This document shows positions 9,921 through 19,403 of a DNA stretch of 64,000 nucleotides, piece after piece; positions within the stretch are counted from its first letter, which is position 1, and every line of letters begins with the position of its first letter. Both the position numbers and the translations under genes were made by a program. Under the pieces are notes generated by a model. The model made no database searches. It was not told the DNA's origin and was given only the letters and a program-made list of their open reading frames with translations. The DNA comes from Chromobacterium haemolyticum DSM 19808 (GTDB lineage: Bacteria; Pseudomonadota; Gammaproteobacteria; Burkholderiales; Chromobacteriaceae), in NCBI RefSeq assembly GCF_000711885.1, contig NZ_JONK01000004.1, positions 124,001 through 188,000 on the forward strand, given 5' to 3'.

Positions 9921-11093
9921 ATGAACCTGCACGAATACCAAGCGAAAGAGCTGCTGGCCAAATACGGCCTGCCGGTGCAACAGGGCATTCTGGCCGCTAC
10001 GCCGGAAGAAGCCGCTGCCGCTTACGATAAACTGGGCGGCAAATTCGCCGTCGTCAAGGCTCAGGTGCATGCCGGCGGCCGCGGCAAGGCCGGTGGCGTG
10101 AAAGTGGTGAAAAGCCGCGAAGAAGCCGCCGAAGTGGCCAAGGGCCTGATCGGCAAGAACCTGGTGACCTACCAGACCGACGCCGCCGGCCAGCCGGTGA
10201 ACAGCGTGCTGGTGTGCGAAGACATGTACCCGGTGCAGCGCGAACTCTACCTGGGCGCCGTGGTTGACCGCGGCAGCCAGCGCGTGGTGTTCATGGTGTC
10301 CACCGAAGGCGGCGTGGAAATCGAGAAAGTAGCCGAGGAAACCCCGGAAAAGATCATCAAGATCGAGATCGATCCCTTGGTGGGCATGCAGCCGTTCCAG
10401 GCTCGCGACGCCGCTTTCGCGCTGGAACTGAAGGGCGAGCAAGTTGCCGCCTTCACCAAGCTGATGCTGGGCGCCTACAAGGCCTTCGTCGAAAACGACT
10501 TCGCCCTGTTCGAAGTGAACCCGCTGGCACTGCGTGAAAACGGCCAGCTGGCCTGCGTGGACGGCAAGATCAACCTGGACTCCAACGCGCTGTACCGCCA
10601 CCCGGAACTGCTGGCGCAACGCGACAAGAGCCAGGAAAACGAACGCGAAGTGAAAGCTTCCGAGTTTGACCTGAACTACGTGGCGCTGGAAGGCAATATC
10701 GGCTGCATGGTGAACGGCGCCGGCCTGGCGATGGCCACCATGGACATCATCAAGCTGAAGGGCGGCCAACCGGCCAACTTCCTGGACGTGGGCGGCGGCG
10801 CCACCAAAGAGCGCGTGATCGAAGCCTTCAAGCTGATCCTGGCCGACACCTCGGTGCAGGGCGTGCTGATCAACATCTTCGGCGGCATCGTGCGTTGCGA
10901 CATGATCGCCGAAGCCATCATCGCCGCGGTGAAGGAAGTGAACGTGACCGTGCCGGTCGTGGTGCGTCTGGAAGGCAACAACGCCGAGCTGGGCGCCAAG
11001 ATTCTGGACGACTCCGGTCTGAAACTGACTTCCGCCCAGGGTCTGAACGACGCTGCCGAGAAGATCGTCGCCGCCGTCAAGGCCGCTGCCTGA
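9921..11093 (+). CDS. sucC: Succinyl-CoA ligase (ADP-forming) beta subunit
   Basis: Beta subunit of succinyl-CoA synthetase, making ATP or GTP and succinate from succinyl-CoA. 390 aa, with the ATP-grasp N-terminal half starting [16 protein letters not shown] and the glycine-rich segment [15 protein letters not shown], and a C-terminal flavodoxin-like CoA-ligase domain ([25 protein letters not shown]). AAGGA precedes the ATG. A 199-nt gap after lpdA contains TACAAT at 9739-9744 but no convincing -35, so a separate promoter is uncertain. Confidence 0.98.
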   Translation: MNLHEYQAKELLAKYGLPVQQGILAATPEEAAAAYDKLGGKFAVVKAQVHAGGRGKAGGVKVVKSREEAAEVAKGLIGKNLVTYQTDAAGQPVNSVLVCEDMYPVQRELYLGAVVDRGSQRVVFMVSTEGGVEIEKVAEETPEKIIKIEIDPLVGMQPFQARDAAFALELKGEQVAAFTKLMLGAYKAFVENDFALFEVNPLALRENGQLACVDGKINLDSNALYRHPELLAQRDKSQENEREVKASEFDLNYVALEGNIGCMVNGAGLAMATMDIIKLKGGQPANFLDVGGGATKERVIEAFKLILADTSVQGVLINIFGGIVRCDMIAEAIIAAVKEVNVTVPVVVRLEGNNAELGAKILDDSGLKLTSAQGLNDAAEKIVAAVKAAA

Positions 11094-11120
11094 GACCCGC
11101 ACTGAGCTGAGGAATACAAA

Positions 11121-12002
<882 letters not shown>

Positions 12003-12005
<3 letters not shown>

Positions 12006-12148
12006 GAAGCGGTTCACGATCTGCCGCGCTTCAGCGATACGGCGTTGAAAGCGACTGCGAAATGCTCATGTACCAGATGTACATTCCGCTTTCTTGGCCG
12101 CTTTCGCCTTGTCTCGCTCTAGCTCGCGAGATCGTGGATGGATTCTAA
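12003..12148 (+). repeat. Dispersed ~145-bp repeat, copy A (after sucD)
   Basis: Full-length copy. It begins at the sucD stop: TAA, then GAAGCGGTTCACGATCT. It ends AGATCGTGGATGGATTC then TAA, so the same TAA flanks both ends. Terminal inverted repeats correspond to the family ends GAACCTGTTCACGATCT and AGATCGTGAACAGGTTC. The centre holds ATGTAC-cagat-GTACAT followed by TTCCGCTTTC. It continues through the conserved right-half block GCCTTGTCTCGCTC. Confidence 0.9.
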
Positions 12149-12158
12149 GGCCGCATGC

Positions 12159-12191
12159 AAAACACCCCTGGCTCGCCAGGGGTGTTTTTTT
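12159..12191. terminator. Strong bidirectional terminator between sucD and the TetR gene
   Basis: AACACCCCTGGC (12161-12172) and GCCAGGGGTGTT form a perfect 12-bp stem, followed by a T run on the + strand and preceded by an A run that serves the - strand. It separates the convergent sucD and TetR-family genes. Confidence 0.95.
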
Positions 12192-12203
12192 ATGCGTTGC
12201 CGT

Positions 12204-12848
12204 TCAGGCGTAGCGCGCGCAGACGCGGTCGAACGGCGGCCGGTAGCGCGGATCGACGTAAGGCGTCAGCAGATAGAGCAGGCTGCGACAGCCGTCTTTT
12301 ACCATGCGCTCCAGCTCGCTGGGCGTGGCGGAGTGCTTGAGCGTGGTTACCCAGCCAGTCTGCACCATCTGAAAGTGCTGGACCAGATGAGCCAGTTGCT
12401 TGTCGTCGCCCAGCAGCACGCCCTGTTCGCGCAGGCGGGCGAACAATTGGGCCAGCTTGCCGGCCAACTGGCCACGGGACAACTGCTGGTGATTTTCCGC
12501 CAGTTCCGGGTGCAGGTAGTACAGGCTCGGCATGCTTTTGGGCAGGAAGCGGAAGCTCCAAATGTGCCGCAGCGTTTTTTCCATTGCTCCCACCATCGCC
12601 TCGATCGAGTTGCTGTGCCGGAGCGCGGCCGACAGCTGCTCCGCCATGCCTTTGACGTAGCGCTGGTATAGCTCGCTGATGATCTCTTCCTTATTGCGGA
12701 AGTGATAGTACAACTTGCCGGTGCTGATATTCATCCGCTCGGCGATATGATTGGTGGTGATGACGCGCTCGCCCTCCTGGTTGAACAGCTGCAGGCTGGC
12801 GTCAATGATGTTTTGAAAGGTTTGCGACCGTTCGCCGCTTTTACTCAT
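12204..12848 (-). CDS. TetR/AcrR-family transcriptional regulator
   Basis: 214 aa. The N-terminal TetR helix-turn-helix spans about residues 10-56 (RVITTNHIAERMNISTGKLY, then YHFRNKEEI), ahead of a mostly helical ligand-binding domain with no recognisable specificity. AAGGGG lies about 7 nt before the ATG. It is divergent from the chemoreceptor at 13140 across a 291-nt gap and convergent with sucD. The target is unknown; autoregulation through the upstream gap is likely by family habit. Confidence 0.9.
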   Translation of the reverse strand: MSKSGERSQTFQNIIDASLQLFNQEGERVITTNHIAERMNISTGKLYYHFRNKEEIISELYQRYVKGMAEQLSAALRHSNSIEAMVGAMEKTLRHIWSFRFLPKSMPSLYYLHPELAENHQQLSRGQLAGKLAQLFARLREQGVLLGDDKQLAHLVQHFQMVQTGWVTTLKHSATPSELERMVKDGCRSLLYLLTPYVDPRYRPPFDRVCARYA

Positions 12849-13139
12849 TTTGGCCCCTTTCTGTCTAATAACCGGGCGCAGCCCATTGCCGTGGCCGCGT
12901 CCAGGCGCAAGTATCGCTCAAATTGAGGTGAAATTGTCGTGGTTAGGGCAAATTGTCGACATTTTGTGACGCAAGCGTGGGCAGGGTAGGGTTTGCAGGC
13001 CTTGCGAGTATTTGAAATGCATGATTGATGTAGTTGTTTGATTTAAAACATGCGCAAATATTTAAAGACATTGTTATTTTTAACAATGCATGACATCTCG
13101 TATGACGGATAATAACGCTTTTATCAGCAACGGCTTATC
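12849..13139. other. Divergent intergenic region, TetR gene / chemoreceptor
   Basis: 291 nt with no gene. The part next to the chemoreceptor is AT-rich and contains a perfect 8-bp hairpin, CATTGTTA-tttt-TAACAATG (13069-13088), which could be an operator. GATAAT occurs at 13110-13115, but no -35 at good spacing was seen. No clear sigma-28 flagellar promoter was found. Confidence 0.5.
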
Positions 13140-15026
13140 ATGCGCTCCATCCGTCACAAGCTCACGCTGCTGACAGCGGTGTCCATTCTGGTCGCCACGC
13201 TCAGCATCACCATCACCGCCTGCCTGAATATCCGCTCCCACGCTTATCAAGAAGCTGAGCGGGAGATCAACCAGGTCGCCCAGCTACAGGGCGGCTTCGT
13301 GTCCGAATGGCTGTCGGTTCGCAAGAATCTGATCAGCGCCAGCCTCAGCCACGCCGACGACGCGCAGGTCAGCTACTATCTGCAGCAGTTGGCCAAGGGC
13401 GGCGGCTTCAACGTGATTTACGCCGGCAACGGCGTGACCGGCGACATGAAATACTCGGTGCCGGGACGTCCCAAGCCCAGCGCCGACTACCAGCCGGCGC
13501 AACGTCCGTGGTTCCAACAATCCAAGGCTCAGGACGGCCTGATCGTCACCGACCCGTACAAGGACTCCGAACCGGAAACCAAGGACAAACTGGTGATCAC
13601 CATCGCCGACAAGGTCAAGGGCCAGGACATTGTGGTGGGCGGCGATATTCTGATCGACAAGCTGGTCAAGTCGGTGCTGGACATCAAGCTGGCCGGCAAA
13701 GGCCATGCCTTTCTGCTGACCAAACAGGGCAAGATTATCGCCTACCCCAAGCCTGGCAATGAGCTCAAGCCCATCGGCAGCGTGATTCCGGCGCTGGACG
13801 ACGCCGCTTTCGCCAGCCTGCTGCAAAGCGATCAAGCCAAGAGCGTGGATATAGACGGCGGCGCTTATATGGTGGCCTTGCGACCGATCGCCGGCTCCGA
13901 CTGGGTGATGGGCGTGGCCGCGGATGAAGAGGTGATCTCTTCCCAGGTCAACGGCATCATCTGGCTGATCGCCGGGGCCGTTGCCATCGTGTTGGTTGTG
14001 ATGCTGACCTTCAGCTCCGCTTATCTGGGCCGCTTGCTCAAAGGCCTGTTCCAGGTCCGCGACGCGATGCGCGAAATCTCGCAAGGCGAAGGCGACCTGA
14101 CCCGCCGCATCGAAGTGGCCGGCGAGGATGAAGTGGCGCAGACCGCGCAAGCCTTCAACCAGTTTGTGCAACGCCTGAACGGCATGTTCCGCGAACTGCG
14201 CGACGAAGCCGGGCAACTGACCCAAGGCGTGATCGAGGTCAGCGGCGCGGTGAAACGCCTGGCCGATGATTCCCACGTGCTGGCGGACATTTCCAGCTCC
14301 AACGCGGCGGCGATCGAAGAAGTGACGGTGAGCATCTCCCACATTGCCGACGCCACCCGCGAAACCGATAGGCTGGCGCGCAATACCGGCGAACATTCGC
14401 GCGAGAGCGCCAACGATATGCAGCGCATCAGCAGCGAGATGTCGCGCACCAGCGAATCGGTGGGCGAACTGTCCAGCCTGCTGGCCTCGCTGGAACAGCG
14501 CTCGCAGGAGATCTCCAAGATCACCAATGTAATCCGCGACATTGCCGATCAGACCAATCTGTTGGCCTTGAACGCGGCGATCGAGGCGGCGCGCGCCGGC
14601 GAGCAGGGCCGCGGTTTTGCCGTGGTGGCCGACGAAGTGCGCAAGCTGGCCGAGCGCACGGGGCAGGCAACGGTGGAGATCAGTCAGATGGTGGAAAACA
14701 TCCTGGGCGAAACCGGCAAGGCGGTGCAGAACATGAATACCACTGTCGGCGCGGTGGACGCCAGCGTCGATCTGACCGGCCAGGCGCGCGCGCGGTTGAC
14801 CGCGATTGGCGACGCGATGCAGCAAGTGATAGACAAGATCGGCGATGTGGCCCTGTCCACCAGCGAGCAGCACAACGCCACCACCGCGATGGCGCAGAGC
14901 ACCGAGTCGATCAACAACCAGATCATCGACTCCGACGCCGCGCTGCAATCGGCAATGCAGACGCTGAGCGCCTTGAACGATCTGGCGCGCGGGATGCAGA
15001 GTACCTTCAATCGCTTCAGGCTGTAA
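13140..15026 (+). CDS. Methyl-accepting chemotaxis protein with dCache sensor
   Basis: 628-aa transmembrane chemoreceptor. A first membrane helix (about 8-28) and a second (about 272-296) enclose a ~240-residue periplasmic domain with a dCache_1-like pattern ([11 protein letters not shown] followed by TDPYKD), a pattern linked to amino-acid ligands. HAMP follows at about 297-350, then the signalling domain, whose hairpin tip ([20 protein letters not shown]) lies near residue 470. There is no C-terminal receptor pentapeptide for CheR or CheB docking. The ATG lacks a clear ribosome site. The stop codon is the left edge of repeat copy B. Confidence 0.93.
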   Translation: MRSIRHKLTLLTAVSILVATLSITITACLNIRSHAYQEAEREINQVAQLQGGFVSEWLSVRKNLISASLSHADDAQVSYYLQQLAKGGGFNVIYAGNGVTGDMKYSVPGRPKPSADYQPAQRPWFQQSKAQDGLIVTDPYKDSEPETKDKLVITIADKVKGQDIVVGGDILIDKLVKSVLDIKLAGKGHAFLLTKQGKIIAYPKPGNELKPIGSVIPALDDAAFASLLQSDQAKSVDIDGGAYMVALRPIAGSDWVMGVAADEEVISSQVNGIIWLIAGAVAIVLVVMLTFSSAYLGRLLKGLFQVRDAMREISQGEGDLTRRIEVAGEDEVAQTAQAFNQFVQRLNGMFRELRDEAGQLTQGVIEVSGAVKRLADDSHVLADISSSNAAAIEEVTVSISHIADATRETDRLARNTGEHSRESANDMQRISSEMSRTSESVGELSSLLASLEQRSQEISKITNVIRDIADQTNLLALNAAIEAARAGEQGRGFAVVADEVRKLAERTGQATVEISQMVENILGETGKAVQNMNTTVGAVDASVDLTGQARARLTAIGDAMQQVIDKIGDVALSTSEQHNATTAMAQSTESINNQIIDSDAALQSAMQTLSALNDLARGMQSTFNRFRL

Positions 15027-15172
15027 GAACCTGTTCACGATCCGCTACGCGTCGTGAAACGTGGCTCGGTGAATGCAACTTCGAAATGCTCATGTACCGT
15101 ATGTGCACTCCGCTTTCTCTGCTGTGTTCGCCTTGTCTCGCTCTGGCTCGCGAGACTTTGAAAAGGTTCTAA
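15024..15172 (+). repeat. Dispersed ~145-bp repeat, copy B (after the chemoreceptor)
   Basis: Full-length copy starting at the chemoreceptor stop: TAA then GAACCTGTTCACGATC, ending AAAAGGTTC then TAA. The same TAA flanks both sides. The conserved core GAAATGCTCATGTACC and right-half blocks TTCGCCTTGTCTCGCTCT and GCTCGCGAGA are present. Confidence 0.9.
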
Positions 15173-15227
15173 GTCAGGAATTGTTCGCGTCAGGAAACTC
15201 TCGGGCTTCCGCGTGGTCAGTCACACA

Positions 15228-15257
15228 GCGCCGACTCCGTTCAGGGGCCGGCGTTTT
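15228..15257 (+). terminator. Probable Rho-independent terminator after the chemoreceptor
   Basis: CGCCG-a-CTCC pairs with GGGG-c-CGGCG around a GTTCA loop and is followed by TTTTATT. It lies beyond repeat copy B and 40 nt ahead of the next start codon. Confidence 0.6.
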
Positions 15258-15297
15258 ATTATGCTATGGATAGTGAACGGCGATTGAAGGATTTCGG

Positions 15298-15732
15298 ATG
15301 AAAAGACTGATGATGATGTCGACGCTGCTGTTGACCGCCTGCGGCATCTTTCCGACACAGGAAGGCTATGCGCAGAAGGCGTATTACTGGCAGGGGCGTG
15401 ATGTGAATCAATTGTTGGCGGAGTGGGGCGCACCGCAGAAAACCCTGAAGATGCCGAACGGCAATATGCTCTACACCTACAGCAAGGAATTCACCCAGCG
15501 TGAGCCGCTGCGTGAAAACCGCGTGTACGAACCGGGCGCCAAGGTGACTTACAACGAGAACGGTCAGACCAAGACCATAGAAACACCGGGACGGTGGGTC
15601 AACACCGGCATGATAGGCGGTGGTTCCACCCATTACAGCTGCACCACCAATTTCGTGGTCAATCCCAAGAGCCAACTGGTGGAAACCGTTAGCTTCGACG
15701 GCAATAACTGCGTGGCGGTGCCGCGGCAGTAA
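15298..15732 (+). CDS. Small outer-membrane-type lipoprotein, function unknown
   Basis: 144 aa. A signal peptide with lipobox LLTAC gives a lipidated Cys at about residue 15. The mature part, with WQGRDVNQLLAEWGAPQKT followed by a tyrosine-rich stretch, resembles small SmpA/OmlA-like lipoproteins in which a conserved 'gap' segment precedes a beta-rich domain, but the match is loose. GAAGG lies 8 nt before the ATG. It is followed by repeat copy C at its stop codon and faces the next gene tail to tail. Confidence 0.8.
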   Translation: MKRLMMMSTLLLTACGIFPTQEGYAQKAYYWQGRDVNQLLAEWGAPQKTLKMPNGNMLYTYSKEFTQREPLRENRVYEPGAKVTYNENGQTKTIETPGRWVNTGMIGGGSTHYSCTTNFVVNPKSQLVETVSFDGNNCVAVPRQ

Positions 15733-15878
15733 GAATCTGGTCAAAGCCCGCTGCGCTTCGTGAAGCGTTGCGCGGTGAGCACGAGCTCAAAATGCTCATG
15801 TACCATTTGACCATTCCGCTTTTTCGGTCGTTTTCGCCTTGTCACGCTCTTGCTCGCGCGACTTTGAACAGGTTCTAA
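15730..15878 (+). repeat. Dispersed ~145-bp repeat, copy C
   Basis: Full-length copy that starts at the stop of the lipoprotein gene: TAA then GAATCTGGTCAAAGC, ending ACTTTGAACAGGTTC then TAA. It is more diverged in its left arm than copy B. The core AAAATGCTCATGTACC and the block TTCCGCTTTT are kept. Confidence 0.88.
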
Positions 15879-15883
15879 GCACT

Positions 15884-15905
15884 AGCCCCGCCGGCAGGCG
15901 GGGCT
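15884..15905. terminator. GC hairpin between convergent lipoprotein genes
   Basis: AGCCCCGCC-ggca-GGCGGGGCT is a perfect 9-bp stem. It lacks a T run on either side, so it may terminate weakly or only stabilise 3' ends. Confidence 0.45.
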
Positions 15906-15911
15906 GCGGGT

Positions 15912-15969
15912 ATTGGGAGCAAGCTCACGATCTCGCGAGCTTGCGCAGCGGATCGTGGATAGGTTCTTA
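15912..15969 (-). repeat. Dispersed repeat, internally deleted copy C'
   Basis: Short derivative in reverse orientation. Read on the - strand it starts at the stop TAA of the LEA-type gene, continues GAACCTATCCACGATCCGCTGCGC, then jumps directly to the right end AGCTCGCGAGATCGTGAGC. About 90 bp of the middle is missing. Only the two terminal blocks are kept. Confidence 0.8.
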
Positions 15970-16419
15970 CTGACCGGGCAGCTTCCACTCGCCCTTGCTG
16001 CGGAAGGGCACTCGGCCCATGCCGTTCAAGTCTTCCAGCGTGCCATTCAGTTGGTATTCCAGCTTGCCGCCGTTGCCGGCCTCCATCGCCTTGCCTATCT
16101 GCTTCAGCCAGCCGGCCAGCGAGGTGTGCAATTGCAACGTGACCACGCCTTCGCCCAGCGCAGGTACGGCGATGGCCTGATTGCTGACTCCCGTGGCCAG
16201 CTTCTCTCCCGCCACGTTCAGTTCCAGGGTCATGCCCTTGGCGTTCAAGGCCAGATTGTTGGGGTTGCTGACCCGCAGGCTGACTTCGAAGCTTTGTTCG
16301 AACAGCGTGGCCTTGCCGGGTTTGACGTCGGCGATGCTGACTTGGGGTTTCTGGTAGTTCAAGGCCGCGCAGCCGCTTAGCAGCAGGGCGAACAGGGCGA
16401 CGCTCAGATATCGTTTCAT
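15967..16419 (-). CDS. LEA type 2 family lipoprotein
   Basis: 150 aa. The signal peptide ends in lipobox LLSGC, placing the lipidated Cys at about residue 18. The rest is a single LEA_2/WHy-like beta domain (SLRVSNPNNLALNAKGMTLE is typical). Such proteins sit in the cell envelope; the bacterial role is poorly known. The gene is 27 nt downstream of the LysR gene on the same strand and may be co-transcribed with it. Its stop codon is the border of repeat copy C'. Confidence 0.85.
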   Translation of the reverse strand: MKRYLSVALFALLLSGCAALNYQKPQVSIADVKPGKATLFEQSFEVSLRVSNPNNLALNAKGMTLELNVAGEKLATGVSNQAIAVPALGEGVVTLQLHTSLAGWLKQIGKAMEAGNGGKLEYQLNGTLEDLNGMGRVPFRSKGEWKLPGQ

Positions 16420-16446
16420 ATTCGGTGTTCCTTGGGTTGACCGGCG

Positions 16447-17337
16447 TTATTCCAAACCGCCCAGCACATCGCGGGTTACCGCCAGCCAGGCGCGGGCCGC
16501 ATGCGACAAGTATCCGTTCTTTTGCCAGATCAGCGCCAGGTGCCAGACCAGCTTGGGCTCGGCCAGCGGGATCACATCGTAGGCCGAGCGGTCCAGCCGT
16601 TCCACTATGGAGCGCGGGAGCAGGGTGACGCCCATGTGGGCCGATACCAGTTCGACGATGAAGTCCCAATGCGCGCTGCGCCCCACCACATGCAGCGGGC
16701 GGCCCAGCTCGCGAAAGGCGTCGCTGACCCGGCGCGCCAGCGTGAAGTCCTGCGGGTAGAGCACAAAGGGCTGATTGGCGATCTGCTCCAGCCGCACCAC
16801 GCTCTGCCCACGCCACTCCGAGCCGGCCGGCGCCACGAGGCATAGCGGATCGCGCACCACGGCGAATTGATCGAAAGCCTGGTTGTCCACCGGCAGCACC
16901 GCCACGCCGATTTCCAGTTCGCCGCTGCGCACGCTGCTCTCGATCGCCAGCGCGCCGTCTTCCACCATTTTCAGTTCGACCTGCGGATAGCGTTGGCGGA
17001 AGCTGCTGACCACCGGAGCGAAGAAGGCCACGCCCACCATGGGGGGCAGGCCGACCACCAGCTCGCCGCGTTTGAGCGCAGACAGGTCGGACAGCTCGGT
17101 TTTCAACTGGTTCATCGCCGATAGCACGTCCAGGCCGCGCTCATAAGTGGCACGGCCGGCGTCGGTGAGTCGGAAGCTGCGGCCCTCGCGCAGGATCAGC
17201 GGGCAGCCCAATTCCTCCTCCAGCTGGCGCACCATCTTGCTGATGGTGGGCTGAGTCACATAGAGGGCTTCGGCCGCCTTGGTGAAGCTTTGGCGTTTGA
17301 CCACCTCGATGAAATAGCGCAGCGCGCGGATGTCCAT
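16447..17337 (-). CDS. LysR-family regulator, CidR-like
   Basis: 296 aa. The N-terminal winged helix (MDIRALRYFIEVVKRQSFTK, with TQPTISKMVRQLEEELG) precedes a LysR effector domain from about residue 90. It is divergent from the cidA/cidB pair, the classic arrangement of CidR, which activates cid genes in response to acetate or overflow metabolism in other bacteria. The intergenic dyads support direct control. The inducer here is unknown. Confidence 0.88.
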   Translation of the reverse strand: MDIRALRYFIEVVKRQSFTKAAEALYVTQPTISKMVRQLEEELGCPLILREGRSFRLTDAGRATYERGLDVLSAMNQLKTELSDLSALKRGELVVGLPPMVGVAFFAPVVSSFRQRYPQVELKMVEDGALAIESSVRSGELEIGVAVLPVDNQAFDQFAVVRDPLCLVAPAGSEWRGQSVVRLEQIANQPFVLYPQDFTLARRVSDAFRELGRPLHVVGRSAHWDFIVELVSAHMGVTLLPRSIVERLDRSAYDVIPLAEPKLVWHLALIWQKNGYLSHAARAWLAVTRDVLGGLE

Positions 17338-17356
17338 ATGTGCTTGTCCGGATCAT

Positions 17357-17424
17357 GCATTCCAGATTGGAATGCGTGAAATAATTTTAATTCATTTTTT
17401 GAATGCATGGCGGCGCTCTATACT
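17357..17424. promoter_or_regulatory. LysR operator dyads and cidA promoter
   Basis: GCATTCCA-gat-TGGAATGC (17357-17375) is a perfect 8-bp dyad. A second, weaker dyad ATTCA...TGAAT (17390-17404) shares the ATTC/GAAT arms. A -10-like TATACT follows at 17419-17424, with no good -35, as expected for a LysR-activated promoter. Together these make a plausible regulator-binding and activation region for the divergent pair. Confidence 0.65.
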
Positions 17425-17458
17425 CGAACCACTCCCTGTGTTGTGTAGTGGCTCAATC

Positions 17459-17890
17459 ATGGCAAATCCGAATCTTTCCGCATTCAAGCAAGTGGCGCTG
17501 ACCATCGGTCAGGTGGCCTTGCTGAGCGTGGTGTGGATCGCGGCCAGTCAGTTGAGCAGCCATTTCCTGCCAGTGGTGCCTGCCGGCGTGCTAGGGATGT
17601 TCCTGGTGCTGGCGGCGCTCTGGCTGGGCTGGTTGCCACTGGCCTGGTGCCGCAGCGGCGCCCGCTGGTTGTTGGCTGAAATGTTGTTGTTCTTCATCCC
17701 CGCCGTCGTGGCGGTGATCCAGTACCCGGACGTGATCATGGCCGCCGGGCTACGGATTGTGGCGGTCATCGTGTTGTCCACCTTGTTGGTGATGGCGGCG
17801 ACCTCCTGGGTGGTGGATAAATGTTATCGCTTGGAAGTGGCCCTGCGCTGGCATGGCCGCCAGAAACAGGTGAAGACGCATGGAGCATGA
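17459..17890 (+). CDS. cidA: CidA/LrgA-family holin-like protein
   Basis: 143 aa with about four membrane helices, typical for CidA/LrgA, including VPAGVLGMFLVLAALWLGW and a helix-rich C-terminus ending in a basic tail. These proteins act with CidB/LrgB as membrane transport or holin-like partners in lysis control and pyruvate or acetate handling. ATG 17459 was chosen because the homologous sequence starts there; the frame extends upstream to 17330 into the operator. The ribosome site is weak. It overlaps cidB by 11 nt. Confidence 0.88.
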   Translation: MANPNLSAFKQVALTIGQVALLSVVWIAASQLSSHFLPVVPAGVLGMFLVLAALWLGWLPLAWCRSGARWLLAEMLLFFIPAVVAVIQYPDVIMAAGLRIVAVIVLSTLLVMAATSWVVDKCYRLEVALRWHGRQKQVKTHGA

Positions 17891-18563
17891 GATTGCACTG
17901 GCCAGTTTGCTGATTACCGTTGTTTTGTACGGACTGGTCAAAAAGTTTTATCTGAAAAAGCGCAGCTGGTGGAGCGCCCCGATTCTGGCGGTGCCGCTGT
18001 TGGTGATTGCGCTGGTGGTCTTGGCCAAGGTGCCGTACCGGGTGTATTTCGAAGACACCCGTTGGCTGACCTGGATGCTGGGGCCGGCCACGGTGGCTTT
18101 CGCGGTGCCGATCTACGAGCATCGGGCGATGATACGCCGGCACTGGTTGTCGCTGAGCTGCGGCGTGCTGGTGGGCATGCCGGTGGCGGTGTTCAGCTCG
18201 ATCTGGCTGGCGCGACTGCTGGGCTTGTCCGACTTGTTGCAGCGCAGCCTGGCGCCGCGATCGATCAGCACTCCGTTCGCTTTGGCCACGGCCTCCGGCA
18301 TTGGCGCTTCGCCGGACCTGACGGCGGTGTTCGTGGTGATGACCGGGGTGTGCGGCATGTTGTTGGGCGAAGTGATGCTGGCTTGGATGCCGCTGCGCTC
18401 CAGTCTGGCGCGCGGAGCCTTGTTCGGCGCCGCCGCCCACGCGGCCGGCACCGCCAAGGCCAGCGAGCTGGGCGCGGAAGAAGGCGTGGTGGCCAGCCTG
18501 ACCATGATGCTGGGCGGTTTGGCGACGGTGTTCGCCGCGCCGCTGATAGGTTTGTTGTTGTAG
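17880..18563 (+). CDS. cidB: CidB/LrgB-family membrane protein
   Basis: 227 aa with six or more membrane helices. The LrgB signature region is clear (RSISTPFALATASGIGASPD followed by LTAVFVVMTGVCG, and HAAGTAKASELG near the C-terminus). It is the partner of the upstream CidA-like protein and overlaps it by 11 nt, which implies translational coupling. A strong terminator follows at 18648-18678. Confidence 0.9.
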   Translation: MEHEIALASLLITVVLYGLVKKFYLKKRSWWSAPILAVPLLVIALVVLAKVPYRVYFEDTRWLTWMLGPATVAFAVPIYEHRAMIRRHWLSLSCGVLVGMPVAVFSSIWLARLLGLSDLLQRSLAPRSISTPFALATASGIGASPDLTAVFVVMTGVCGMLLGEVMLAWMPLRSSLARGALFGAAAHAAGTAKASELGAEEGVVASLTMMLGGLATVFAAPLIGLLL

Positions 18564-18647
18564 TTTGTGTGTGTACTTGTTGTGACCCGCATTCCCGTGG
18601 GGTGGCGTGCGGTGGTTTCTCCTCATCTCCCCAAACGAGCGTTGTTA

Positions 18648-18678
18648 GGGCCGACCCAATGGGTTGGCCCATTTTTTT
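18648..18678 (+). terminator. Rho-independent terminator of the cid operon
   Basis: GGGCCGACCC-aat-GGGTTGGCCC is a 10-bp stem with one G-T pair, followed by A and seven T. Confidence 0.88.
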
Positions 18679-18701
18679 GCCCATCAGCCGCCTGGGGCGT
18701 G

Positions 18702-18725
18702 AAAAAACCCGGCCGGAGCCGGGCT
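18702..18725 (-). terminator. Rho-independent terminator of the OmpA-type gene
   Basis: On the - strand GCCCGGC-tccg-GCCGGG is followed by six T. It lies just after the stop of the OmpA-type lipoprotein gene. Confidence 0.87.
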
Positions 18726-18743
18726 TGGATGCCTGCCGTGGGT

Positions 18744-19403
18744 TCAACCCATTTGCTGCGGCGTGATCATGATCTCCACGCGGCGGTTTTTGGCTTTGCC
18801 GCTTTCGTTGGCGTTGCTGGCCACCGGTTGGGTCGCGCCGTAGCCCATGGTGCGCACCCGCACCGAGTTGACGCCCTGACCCTGCAGGTATTCGGTCACC
18901 GACTGAGCGCGTTTCTCCGACAGCGTCTGGTTGTAGGCGGCGGCGCCGGTGCTGTCGGTGTGGCCTGCCACGGTGATCGAGGTGTCGGGGAATTGCACCA
19001 GCACGCCGGCGATGTCGCCCAGCGGCTTTTGCACCCTGGCGTTCAACTGATAGCCGTTGGTGGGGAAGGTGATGTTGTCGGGCAGGGAGAGTTTGAGCTG
19101 GTCGCCAATGCGCTCGACCGCGATCTGGCTGTTCTTCAGCTTTTCGCGCAGTTGTTTTTCCTGGTAATCCATATAGCCGCCGATGCCGGCGCCGATCGCG
19201 CCGCAGGCCAGCGCCGAATTGCGGGCGCCTTTGCCGCCATGGGTCAGCGCGCCCACCAGGCCGCAGGCCGCCGCGCCGCCCAGGCCGTAGAGCGCGGTCT
19301 TGCTGATTTCGGTCTGGCCGGTTTGAGGGTTGGTGGTGCAGGCGGACAGGGCCAGCGCGGCTAGAGTCGCGGCGGCGGTGGCGGGCTTGAACAAACGGGT
19401 CAT
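18744..19403 (-). CDS. OmpA-family lipoprotein (YiaD-like)
   Basis: 219 aa. Lipobox ALSAC puts the lipidated Cys at residue 22. A glycine-zipper segment (about 38-75) is followed by an OmpA/MotB peptidoglycan-binding domain (about 105-215) with GHTDSTGAAAYNQTLSEKRA and NRRVEI. The start at 19403 has GGAGAA upstream and overlaps the stop of the CadR-like gene by ATGA, so the two are probably co-transcribed. A longer frame to 19511 lies inside the regulator gene. Expected to anchor the outer membrane to peptidoglycan. Confidence 0.9.
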   Translation of the reverse strand: MTRLFKPATAAATLAALALSACTTNPQTGQTEISKTALYGLGGAAACGLVGALTHGGKGARNSALACGAIGAGIGGYMDYQEKQLREKLKNSQIAVERIGDQLKLSLPDNITFPTNGYQLNARVQKPLGDIAGVLVQFPDTSITVAGHTDSTGAAAYNQTLSEKRAQSVTEYLQGQGVNSVRVRTMGYGATQPVASNANESGKAKNRRVEIMITPQQMG

